Source: a bacterium (GTDB lineage Bacteria > Planctomycetota > UBA11346). From it: DNA of 9,613 nucleotides. The stretch spans positions 1 to 9,613 of the forward strand of contig JAIFKN010000010.1 in assembly GCA_020049615.1 (NCBI GenBank), given 5' to 3'. The notes below the pieces were generated by a model, which was not told the DNA's origin, made no database searches, and worked only from the letters and a program-made list of their open reading frames with translations. The position numbers and the translations under genes are program-made. Every line of letters begins with the position of its first letter. Position 1 is the stretch's first letter. Of the stretch, positions 1 to 6,608 are shown piece after piece.

Positions 1-45
1 CCTGGCACCACATTTAGCCTCCGACGGAAATTCAACCTCGACTAT

Positions 46-459
46 TCAGGGGATTTCGATGATTTCGTGGCGACTGCTGTAGAAGATGGGCTTGAAGAGC
101 CCGCGTCCGGAGATGTCCCTGCCGACGGCCGCGTTCATGGCCGCGCGGTCGCGGCTGATCAGCACCTTCGGCAGGACCGGGACCTGGATCTTGCGCTGCA
201 CCTGCAGGGTCCGCTGGAGGGAATCCCGGACCATATGCATGTAGCAGGCGGTCTTGACCGTGAAGTCAGCGGAGATCTGAGTGGTGACCTCGAACGAATC
301 CGTGCGCAGGGTGAATAGATCGCCCGCAACGGCGATGCGCGGAGCCTGGGCGGCGATCCAGGCGGTCTGCTCGGGGGTCCATTGCAGGTCCGCAGCGACG
401 CCGGGCGTCGCGGACAGGCAGAGGGCGACGGTCAGAGCGAGGCGCGCGCGGAGCGTCAT
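46..459 (-). CDS. Small secreted protein, possibly truncated DUF1570/peptidase-MA-like
   Basis: This gene encodes 137 residues. The ATG at 459-457 was chosen because it forms an ATGA overlap with the stop of the GH52 gene and is followed at once by a signal peptide: basic MTLRAR, a hydrophobic core to about residue 18, and VAA before a likely cleavage at 23/24. The reading frame stays open further upstream, but that stretch only shadows the GH52 gene. The mature part has a beta segment around TDSFEVTTQ (53-61), a helix (about 64-88) and PVLPKVLISRDRAAMNAAVG (94-113). This order resembles the start of secreted DUF1570/peptidase-MA-like proteins, in which a strand-helix-strand unit precedes a metalloprotease HExxH. 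No HExxH is present before the TGA at 48-46, so the protein is either short by nature or cut off. The frame stays open after the TGA to the window edge. The overlap implies translation coupled to the xylosidase. Family assignment is tentative; function is unknown. Confidence 0.72.
   Translation of the reverse strand: MTLRARLALTVALCLSATPGVAADLQWTPEQTAWIAAQAPRIAVAGDLFTLRTDSFEVTTQISADFTVKTACYMHMVRDSLQRTLQVQRKIQVPVLPKVLISRDRAAMNAAVGRDISGRGLFKPIFYSSRHEIIEIP
456..459 (-). other. ATGA stop/start overlap
   Basis: The GH52 stop TGA (458-456) and the ATG of the small secreted protein (459-457) share bases in an ATGA junction. Such overlaps are typical of translationally coupled operon partners, so the two genes are expected to be on one mRNA. 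This overlap also decides the start of the downstream gene. Confidence 0.85.
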
Positions 460-2582
460 GGGATGGATCCAGGCCGAGGGGGGATGATTGTCGTATCCGC
501 CGGGGCCAGCAGGATCGCGGCCGTGACCATGCGCGGGTAGTACGCGCCGCCGATCACCGCGTCCCGGTCGAGGCGGACCTGATCGTGCGCGGCCAGGGAC
601 TGGCTCCAGCGCAGCAGTTCGCGCAGGGCGGCGGGCTCGTCGCGTTCCAGGTCCCAGCCGAGCCAGGCGAGGACATGCAGGCAGAGGACCACCTTCGACG
701 GCCAAGTCATGTCAGCGGTGCTCGACAGGCGCAGGCCGCCGGACGAGTGGCGGCAGCCCTCGGCCAGGCAGGTGCGGGCGTGCAAGCTCAGGTGCTCGCG
801 CAGGCCCGGCATCGCCGCCAGTTCGCAGCCGAGGCCGAGGTGGAGCGGCATGGCGAAGGGGTCGAGGGCTGCGAGCACGCGGCTGTCCACCGCCGGGTCG
901 AGGGCATTGGCGGGGTAGCGCCCGTTGACCATGCGCGAGGCCCAGGCGGCCTCGGCCTGCGCCGCCCAGGCGCGCGCGGTGGCAGCCGTCACCGTGTCGC
1001 CGGCGCGCTGCGCGGCACGGGCGATGAGCAGGGCCGCGCACAGACCCTTCAGGCCGATGTAGACCGAGCCGCTCGCGGCCATGAGGCTGTGGTCGAGGGC
1101 GTCGTAGGTGGTGATCTCGGCGCCGTCGGCACCGACCCGGTCGCTTTCGGCCGTCAGTATGCCGGTGCGCCGCGCCGCGTCGGGATGGTCGCGCCGGAGC
1201 AGGCTCTCCAGCAGCTCGCGCCACAGCTCCGGCCCCTGCAGGTCGCCGGCGGCTTCCGCGGCGGCCAGGGCGTAGATGCCGTTGAGCAGCTGTTCCAGGG
1301 TCATGAAGCTGTAGCAGCCACGCACACCGGAGCGTTCGTAGCCGCTGGTGCCGGGTGGCGCATACTGGCCGGAGTTGCCCTGGTCGTGCGCGAAGGACAG
1401 GCCGCCGGCATGCGCGAAGCCGGCTTCGCCGGGCAGGCGGATGCGATCCCGGTACGCATGGCGGGCGCGATGGTCGGCCATGATCCGGCCCACCACCCAG
1501 GGGTGGCGGTCGAGCTCCCAGGCCAGGTGGTCGGCGGCGAGGTCGAGGGTGTTGCGCCACCAGTACTGGCCTTCGAGCACGCACCAGTGGACGCCGTCGT
1601 CGCGATCGAGGAGCAGCTGGGAGTTGGCGGCGTAGCCGCGTGCCGCCTGGGCCAGGAACGCCGCCAGCCACGGTCGGCCGGCGCAGCGCGCGAGCAGTTC
1701 CGCGTCGTCCTTCGCCGCTGCCACCAGGCGTTGCCCGGCCTCGGCGAGGGCGGTGCGGCACACCGCGGGCAGGTCGGGCCAGAAACGCTGGAGCGCATAG
1801 GTGGTGACCACGCCCTGGGTCGCGGGTCCGTGGTGCTGCCAGGCCAGGCAGGCGCGCAGGATGCGGCGCTGTCCGGCCGGCACGCGCAGGGCGATGCCAC
1901 CCTCGAGTCCGGCCATGCGCGTGATCGGGCGACCATCCTCGACCGCTGCAGCCACCGATCCGTCGCGGATGGTGAAGGCGCCATCCGCCGATGTCGCGGC
2001 CAGGGCCCAGCGTTCGCCCAGGGCGACCCCTTCCAGGGAGGGATCCTCCCAGGCGAGGGGTCGCATGCGTCCGGCGGCTCGCCAGCGCAGGCCGAGGAAG
2101 ACGGTCGCATCGCGGTCGCAGCCGGTGTTGTCGAGTTCGACCTCGAGCCAGATCGCCGGCAGGCACCACGGCCTGAGATCGTCGGCGCTGATGGGACGCG
2201 GGATGCGCGGATACGGCGACCAGAGGCGGAAGGTCAGTGGTCCGCAGGCGAAGGCGTCGCACGATGGCGTCAGGGTGCGCGATATCTGCGTCGCCGGCAC
2301 CGGCCGCCAGCGGGCCGCCACCGTGTCGGGAGCGCCCGCTGCGGCCGACTGCATCTGCGCCGTCTCCTGGTCGAGGCCATGCACGCCGGCCGCGAAGGGC
2401 AGGTAGCGCACCGTGCCCGGCCCGTGGCCCCAGGCGACCAGCCAGTCCCCATCTTCCGCCCCCGGTTGGTTGCGCTCGTGATCGAGGCTGAAGCCGCGCC
2501 CGAAGGCTCCGAGGGTCAGGCTGGCGTTGGCCCCAGGCGGGGAATGGTGGACGGCGCACGGCGGGACGGTTGGCGGATGCAT
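456..2582 (-). CDS. Glycoside hydrolase family 52 beta-xylosidase
   Basis: The 708-residue product matches GH52 retaining beta-xylosidases, which remove xylose from the non-reducing ends of xylo-oligosaccharides, and has almost the length of the Geobacillus enzyme XynB2 (about 705). Recognised signatures along the chain are HHSPPGA (12-18), LEGQYWWRNTLDL (336-348), RRDHPD (463-468), GAEITTYDALD (487-497), SSTADMTWPSKVVLC (620-634) and YYPR (681-684). By alignment from memory, E337 corresponds to the XynB2 nucleophile E335 and D494 to the acid/base D495, so the enzyme should be active. An N-terminal beta-sandwich precedes an alpha/alpha-barrel half, as in the family. No signal peptide is seen, so it is inferred to be cytoplasmic. 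The start at 2582 is the only suitable one: the frame's upstream Met at 2630 lies inside the tRNA terminator hairpin, and family homology begins just after 2582. Only a weak GGA precedes the start. It lies 28 bases past the terminator T-tract and its stop overlaps the next gene by four bases. Confidence 0.95.
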   Translation of the reverse strand: MHPPTVPPCAVHHSPPGANASLTLGAFGRGFSLDHERNQPGAEDGDWLVAWGHGPGTVRYLPFAAGVHGLDQETAQMQSAAAGAPDTVAARWRPVPATQISRTLTPSCDAFACGPLTFRLWSPYPRIPRPISADDLRPWCLPAIWLEVELDNTGCDRDATVFLGLRWRAAGRMRPLAWEDPSLEGVALGERWALAATSADGAFTIRDGSVAAAVEDGRPITRMAGLEGGIALRVPAGQRRILRACLAWQHHGPATQGVVTTYALQRFWPDLPAVCRTALAEAGQRLVAAAKDDAELLARCAGRPWLAAFLAQAARGYAANSQLLLDRDDGVHWCVLEGQYWWRNTLDLAADHLAWELDRHPWVVGRIMADHRARHAYRDRIRLPGEAGFAHAGGLSFAHDQGNSGQYAPPGTSGYERSGVRGCYSFMTLEQLLNGIYALAAAEAAGDLQGPELWRELLESLLRRDHPDAARRTGILTAESDRVGADGAEITTYDALDHSLMAASGSVYIGLKGLCAALLIARAAQRAGDTVTAATARAWAAQAEAAWASRMVNGRYPANALDPAVDSRVLAALDPFAMPLHLGLGCELAAMPGLREHLSLHARTCLAEGCRHSSGGLRLSSTADMTWPSKVVLCLHVLAWLGWDLERDEPAALRELLRWSQSLAAHDQVRLDRDAVIGGAYYPRMVTAAILLAPADTTIIPPRPGSIP

Positions 2583-2610
2583 GCGGGAGTCCGGGATACT
2601 GGATGCGGCC

Positions 2611-2642
2611 AAACAGAAAACCCCGGCCATCGGACCGGGGTT
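2611..2642 (-). terminator. Intrinsic terminator after tRNA-Ser
   Basis: Read on the minus strand, an 8-bp stem AACCCCGG/CCGGGGTT with an 8-base loop is followed by the T-rich run TTTTCTGTTT, a classic Rho-independent terminator. It begins 7 bases after the CCA end of the tRNA, so it should end the tRNA transcript and any upstream read-through from the phosphatase operon. On the plus strand the downstream side (TTCTCTG) is a much poorer T-tract, so strong bidirectional action is unlikely. The GH52 start codon comes 28 bases after the T-tract. Confidence 0.87.
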
Positions 2643-2649
2643 CTCTGTG

Positions 2650-2741
2650 TGGCGGAGACGGTCGGAGTCGAACCGACGTTAGACCTTTCGGCCTAAGACT
2701 CATTAGCAATGAGTTGGTTTAAGCCACTCACCCACGTCTCA
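2650..2741 (-). tRNA. tRNA-Ser (anticodon GCU)
   Basis: A 92-base class II tRNA reading AGC/AGU serine codons. The acceptor strands are TGAGACG and CGTCTCC, followed by discriminator G and an encoded CCA. The D stem is GGT/ACC. The anticodon stem is ACTCA/TGAGT around loop TTGCTAA, with GCT as anticodon. The long variable arm, TTAGGCC-GAAA-GGTCTAA with one G-T pair, is diagnostic of serine tRNAs. The T stem is GTCGG/CCGAC around TTCGACT. The first acceptor pair is T1 opposite C72, which does not pair, whereas serine tRNAs normally have G1-C72. All other stems are intact, so the gene is probably functional. It lies 34 bases after the phosphatase stop; I see no convincing promoter in that gap, so it may be co-transcribed or use a promoter inside the phosphatase gene. 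Confidence 0.97.
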
Positions 2742-2775
2742 AGGTAGAGGGGGGTTCCAGGGGATCAAGCAGGCG

Positions 2776-3555
2776 TCAGCCGGTGAACCGCTCCAGCGCC
2801 ATGCCCGGCTTCTGGCAGATGATGTCGTTGTGCTGGAGGTTCCACGGCGAGCCGTCCCAGCGGCGCAGGTCGTAGCCCAGTTCGGCGCAGATCGCCGCCC
2901 CGCCGCACTGGTCCCAGGGGAAGATCTTGGGGATGGCGTAGGCGTCGACCCGTCCGAGGGCGACGTGGGCCAGGTCGACGGCGGCCGAGCCGTAGGTCTT
3001 GAACTGGCGGATGCGCGGGGCGAGGGCGGTGAGCAGGCCGACCACCCGGCTGCGCTGCGCCAGGTCCCACGGCCAGTCGGTGGCGACCAGCCAGGTGCGT
3101 TCCTCGCCGGCGGGCTCGGCCCGGCCCAGGCGGCGGTCGCCCTCCCAGGCGCCGAGCCCCTCGCCACCGGCCAGGTGCATGCCGCAGGCCGGCCCGGCGA
3201 GGCAGCCGAGCACCGGCCGGTCGCCGTACGACAGGCCGATCGAGACCATCCAGTAGGGCAGGCCGCGGCTGTAGTTGCAGGTGCCGTCGAGGGGGTCGAG
3301 GTGCCAGCACCACGGGCTGTCGGCCGGGCCGAGGCGGGTGCCCTCCTCGCCGGCGATGCGGTGCTGCGGATAGGCCTGGGCCAGCGCCTCGGTCAGCAGC
3401 TGCTCCGAGCGCGTGTCGGCGGCGGTGACCACATCGACCCCGCCCTTGCTGACCGCGGTGACGGCGAGTTCGCGCTGCATGGCGAGGAGCTCGGCGGCGA
3501 CACGCGCGCCCAGCGCGCGGACGTGGTCGAGCATGGCGAGGTTCGGTGCGTCCAT
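2776..3555 (-). CDS. Inositol monophosphatase family phosphatase
   Basis: The 259-residue product has the usual length and motif order of Mg2+-dependent, lithium-sensitive-type sugar and inositol phosphatases. The metal- and phosphate-binding motifs are KGGVDVVTAAD (37-47), GEEG (69-72), DPLDGT (87-92) and PWDQCGG (213-219). E70 or E71, D87, D90 and D215 are the expected metal ligands. The last motif departs from the common WDxAAG, with CGG in place of the small-residue turn, but the Asp is kept. Substrate cannot be read from sequence: inositol-1-phosphate, histidinol phosphate and PAP-type nucleotides are all used in this superfamily. No signal peptide is seen, so it is cytoplasmic. The start at 3555 gives the normal N terminus; the frame extends upstream only as a shadow of the large gene. 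It begins 31 bases after the large gene's stop, in the same direction, and ends 34 bases before tRNA-Ser. Regulation is probably shared with the upstream genes. Confidence 0.93.
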   Translation of the reverse strand: MDAPNLAMLDHVRALGARVAAELLAMQRELAVTAVSKGGVDVVTAADTRSEQLLTEALAQAYPQHRIAGEEGTRLGPADSPWCWHLDPLDGTCNYSRGLPYWMVSIGLSYGDRPVLGCLAGPACGMHLAGGEGLGAWEGDRRLGRAEPAGEERTWLVATDWPWDLAQRSRVVGLLTALAPRIRQFKTYGSAAVDLAHVALGRVDAYAIPKIFPWDQCGGAAICAELGYDLRRWDGSPWNLQHNDIICQKPGMALERFTG

Positions 3556-3586
3556 GGACGCAGCCTGCCGCGCCGTGGCGGTTGCG

Positions 3587-6500
3587 CTACCGGCCCTCGA
3601 CCACCCGGGTGGCGGCGCCAAGGCTGTCGGATTCGACGTAGACCGCCAGGCGCTGCGGAGTGCCGGGCCTGGCGCGCAGGTCGAAGCGGCCGAGCAGATC
3701 GGTGCGTCCATCGCGGACGAAGCCCGCCTCGCCGTGCACGCGGACGTAGGCCGCCGGCACCGGCTTGCCGGCCCTGTCGAGCACCTGCAGCACGCCGTCG
3801 GCGGGGGCGATGCGCAGGTCGAGGGCGGCGCCGCTGTAGGGCAGGACGCGCTCCTGGCCGCCGCCGCTGACCACCACCAGCAGGGCCTTCCGCGCCAGGG
3901 CCTCGGGGATGGCGACGCGCTGCGCCGCACCGTCGGCGACCGGGGTGAACGGCACCGTCGCGGTCGGGGCCACGGTCGGGACGCTCTGGGCCTGCTGCTC
4001 GAAGGGCCGGGCGAGGAACCGCGCCTCGAGGTCCACGGTGTAGAGCCGCAGCTCGGCTGAGCCGAGGTCGCGGGCGCGCACCACCACGGCGGAGCCGTCG
4101 AGCTCGACTTCCAGCGCGGGGGCCTTGGCCGCCCGCGCCAGGGCGCGGTCGACGGGACGCTCGCCCACGCCGTCGACGGGCGGCGGGATGACGCCGAGCG
4201 CGGCGAGATGGCCGGCCAGGGCGTCGCGGCGACCGGCCCAGGGCTGCACCAGATCGGCGGTCAGCAGCGGCGCGGCGGCGCGGGCCGCGTTGGCCGCATC
4301 GCCGCGCGCCAGGGCCAGCCACGCCCCGGTGTAGGCGAGCTGCGTGGTCCACGGCGCCGCCGGTGCCACCCGCGCCAGCCAGGTCGCCGCCTCGGTGGTG
4401 CGGTCTTGCAGCAGCAGCAGGTAGGCGATCTCGAGCTCCAGCCCGTCGTCGAGCGACGGCAGCAGGGCTGACTTGGCCAGAACCTCGCGCCAGCGACCGG
4501 CGACCTGCGGATCCTGCGGCATGGTCATGGCGGGCTGGTGCCAGCGGGCGTTGACCACGCCCTCGATGTCGAGGTGGATGAGCGTCTCGTCGGGCAGTGG
4601 CAGCAGCGTGAGCAGCGGTGAGCGGATCGCGCCGCCGACTGCCTGCGCCACCGTTCGATCGAGGCGCAGCCACTGCTGGACGCGTTCGGCGTCGCCGTGG
4701 GTCAGGGCCCAGGCCCACACGTCGGTGCGGTAGGCGCCGCGGGCGTCGAGCGTATCGACAGCCGCGCGCCATACCGCCGGCTCGGCCAGGCGGTGGCCGA
4801 TGCGGGCGAGGTCATCATCGAGCCGGTCGCCGCGCTGGGTGCGCAGGTGGGCCGCGATCTCGGCCGGGTTGCCGCTCCACCAGCGGCCGTCGTCCCCGGC
4901 CGCTTCGGCCACGGTGATCGCCGGCGCGGTGCCGGCGGCGACCAGCCGACCATCGTCGGCGGCATGCAGGCCGAAGCACGGGTAGGCGCCGGGGGCGCCG
5001 AGGCAGAAGGGCAGGTCGATGGTCTCGCTGCCGTAGGGTTCGACCGTGATGGTCGCGGTCGAACGTCCGTCCCCGCCCAGGGCGACGGATCCGGCCGGGA
5101 CCTCGGCGAGCAGGTCGAGGGTGCGTCGCCGGCCGGCCATCTCGACGATGCGCCAGCGCAGGCGGTAGGCCTGCCAGGCGACCAGCGGCGGCGCCGCCGG
5201 CTCGTCGGAGCCTTCCGCGAACACCGCGCCATCGACCACCAGTCCGTCGGCGTCCGCCGTCGGGACGGACTGCACCCGTTCGCGCACCAGCAGGGCGGCC
5301 GAGGGTAGCCGGCCCTGGGCGTCCGGTTTCGGCGCATGCAGGGGCAGGCCGCTGCAGGCGATGGCCGCGACCACGGCGGAGCGGCTGCCCTGGACGGCGA
5401 GCAGGGCCGGGGAGAGCACCTCCGTGCCGGGCGGCGCTGCGGCGAGTTCGCGCCAGAAGCGTCCGGCGGGGATCAGGCCGCTGCTGCGCTCGTTGCGGCC
5501 GACCTGCCACCAGCCGCGGTCGGTCATGGTGCGCGGATCCTGCGCAGCGGGACGCAGCTCGGCCTGCTCATTGGCGACAGCGAGCTGCTCGGCCACCTCG
5601 GCATCCAGCTGGATGGCCTCCTCCGCTTTCTGGTCGACGGGCTGCTGCGTGGGCGGCGGGGCGGGAGCCTGGGCTGGTTCCGGCGGGTTCTCCAGCGGCG
5701 GCTTGCTCAGCTTGACGTCGACCGCGACCGCCGCGCGGCGCAGGGCCTCGGCCTCGAGACGGCGCTCGTCGAGTCTGGCGCAGCGGTCGGCGAGCATGGC
5801 GCGCGGGCGCTCGGCCGCGGCCGGCGCGGCGCGCGCGAGCAGGGCCAGCTCGGCGGCGTTCATCGCTCTCAGGCGATGCGCATCGCTCCAACGTGCGAGA
5901 TCGGCGCCTGCCAGCACGGCATCGACCAGTCCCGGCTGCAGCAGCTGGGACAGCAGCGGCCGGGCCACGGCCGCGGCGAAGGCAGGATCATGGCGCGCCA
6001 GCCACAGAGCGACCTCGTGGCTGGCCAGCCCGGCGTAGAGCTGCCGCTTGCTGCCGGCGTCGAGCTGGTCCCAGCCGGTCAGCGCCGCGAGTTCCTGCAG
6101 GCCGAGGCCCGGATCGCCGGCCTGGAACCAGGCGAAGACCTCGTCGGCGCCGGCGAAGACGCGCTGACGCAGGGTGCCGGCCGGTGGCGTCGGATCGGCC
6201 CCGGCGGCCAGGACGCGGGCTTCGCGCACCAGGATGTGCGGCTGGCCGGGCGGCAGGACGGCGGTGTGGCGCAGGTCGCGCCAGGCGAGGGCGGCCGGCG
6301 GTGGCAGGGCGAGCACGGCCGAGGCGGTCTCCTGCTCGTCGTGCGCCACGACCCAGACGAAACCGGCCTGTCCGAGCTGGGCGAGCGGGATGCGCAGCGT
6401 GCCGTCGGCGGCCGGGCGCAGGTTGGCCAGTACGATAGATGCCTGGGGCAGCAGGTCGGGATCGGCCCAGGCCTCACCCCATCCGACTTCGCTGCCCTTG

Positions 6501-6607
6501 CTGCCGCCTCCGCGGCCGACGGCGCGCTTCCGACCGCCGCCGGTGCGTGTGCCGAACATGCCGGATCCGCCGCCGCCGGCCCCGACCGCCATGCTCACAT
6601 CATTCAT
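3587..6607 (-). CDS. C-terminal half of a giant macroglobulin-like envelope protein
   Basis: A 1006-residue product. It opens with a glycine-rich stretch (7-46) and has a Pro/Gln-rich linker (302-331). Blocks I recognise from memory as shared with ~2000-residue secreted planctomycete/Bacteroidota proteins are LPQASIVLANLRPAADGTLR (53-72), KRQLYAGLASHEVALWLARH (187-206), WWQVGRNE (366-373), SPLLTLLP (663-670), VVNARWH (684-690), AYLLLLQDRTTEA (728-740) and the C-terminal AYVRVHGEAGFVRDGRTDLL (953-972), which resembles a carboxypeptidase-regulatory-type beta domain. Much of the middle looks helical, with tetratricopeptide-like character near 720-805. No thioester CGEQ motif of true alpha-2-macroglobulins, catalytic motif or membrane span is seen. 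It also lacks a signal peptide, odd for a protein whose relatives are secreted, which suggests it is the second half of the upstream reading frame. The ATG at 6607 overlaps that gene by 8 bases; M6 (6592) is an alternative start. Function is unknown. Confidence 0.83.
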   Translation of the reverse strand: MNDVSMAVGAGGGGSGMFGTRTGGGRKRAVGRGGGSKGSEVGWGEAWADPDLLPQASIVLANLRPAADGTLRIPLAQLGQAGFVWVVAHDEQETASAVLALPPPAALAWRDLRHTAVLPPGQPHILVREARVLAAGADPTPPAGTLRQRVFAGADEVFAWFQAGDPGLGLQELAALTGWDQLDAGSKRQLYAGLASHEVALWLARHDPAFAAAVARPLLSQLLQPGLVDAVLAGADLARWSDAHRLRAMNAAELALLARAAPAAAERPRAMLADRCARLDERRLEAEALRRAAVAVDVKLSKPPLENPPEPAQAPAPPPTQQPVDQKAEEAIQLDAEVAEQLAVANEQAELRPAAQDPRTMTDRGWWQVGRNERSSGLIPAGRFWRELAAAPPGTEVLSPALLAVQGSRSAVVAAIACSGLPLHAPKPDAQGRLPSAALLVRERVQSVPTADADGLVVDGAVFAEGSDEPAAPPLVAWQAYRLRWRIVEMAGRRRTLDLLAEVPAGSVALGGDGRSTATITVEPYGSETIDLPFCLGAPGAYPCFGLHAADDGRLVAAGTAPAITVAEAAGDDGRWWSGNPAEIAAHLRTQRGDRLDDDLARIGHRLAEPAVWRAAVDTLDARGAYRTDVWAWALTHGDAERVQQWLRLDRTVAQAVGGAIRSPLLTLLPLPDETLIHLDIEGVVNARWHQPAMTMPQDPQVAGRWREVLAKSALLPSLDDGLELEIAYLLLLQDRTTEAATWLARVAPAAPWTTQLAYTGAWLALARGDAANAARAAAPLLTADLVQPWAGRRDALAGHLAALGVIPPPVDGVGERPVDRALARAAKAPALEVELDGSAVVVRARDLGSAELRLYTVDLEARFLARPFEQQAQSVPTVAPTATVPFTPVADGAAQRVAIPEALARKALLVVVSGGGQERVLPYSGAALDLRIAPADGVLQVLDRAGKPVPAAYVRVHGEAGFVRDGRTDLLGRFDLRARPGTPQRLAVYVESDSLGAATRVVEGR

Positions 6608-6608
6608 G
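6592..6608 (-). other. Junction between the two halves of the large protein
   Basis: On the minus strand the bases read CAT GAA TGA T in the upstream frame, and ATG AAT GAT GTG in the downstream frame, an 8-base ATGAATGA overlap. A +1 shift at the TGA would read HE-DVSMAVG and join the frames directly, giving one protein of about 1997 residues. A -1 shift after GAA would also join them. No AGGGGG-like stimulator of the prfB type is seen just upstream, and there is no clear slippery homopolymer. The downstream frame is open from about 6841, so homology rather than the stop pattern must locate the true break. The alternatives are translational coupling, recoding, a recent indel or an assembly error. 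Confidence 0.7.

Noticed and set aside
585..2696. A 703-codon open frame on the plus strand opposite the GH52 gene
   Set aside because: It is an antisense shadow caused by very high GC. It runs through the tRNA and terminator, lacks recognisable domains, and the opposite strand encodes a clear GH52 enzyme.
712..2709. A 665-codon minus-strand frame overlapping GH52 and the tRNA
   Set aside because: The product is Arg/Pro/Ala-rich low-complexity sequence typical of an out-of-frame reading, and the start lies inside the tRNA gene.
2650..2741. tRNA-Ser 3' end as an integration site with the GH52 pair as an island
   Set aside because: No direct repeat of the tRNA 3' end and no integrase is visible in the window, so an island is not supported here.
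2742..2775. Possible tRNA promoter (TTGATC and TCTACC) on the minus strand
   Set aside because: The spacing is about 14 bases and the -10 match is poor, so it is not convincing.
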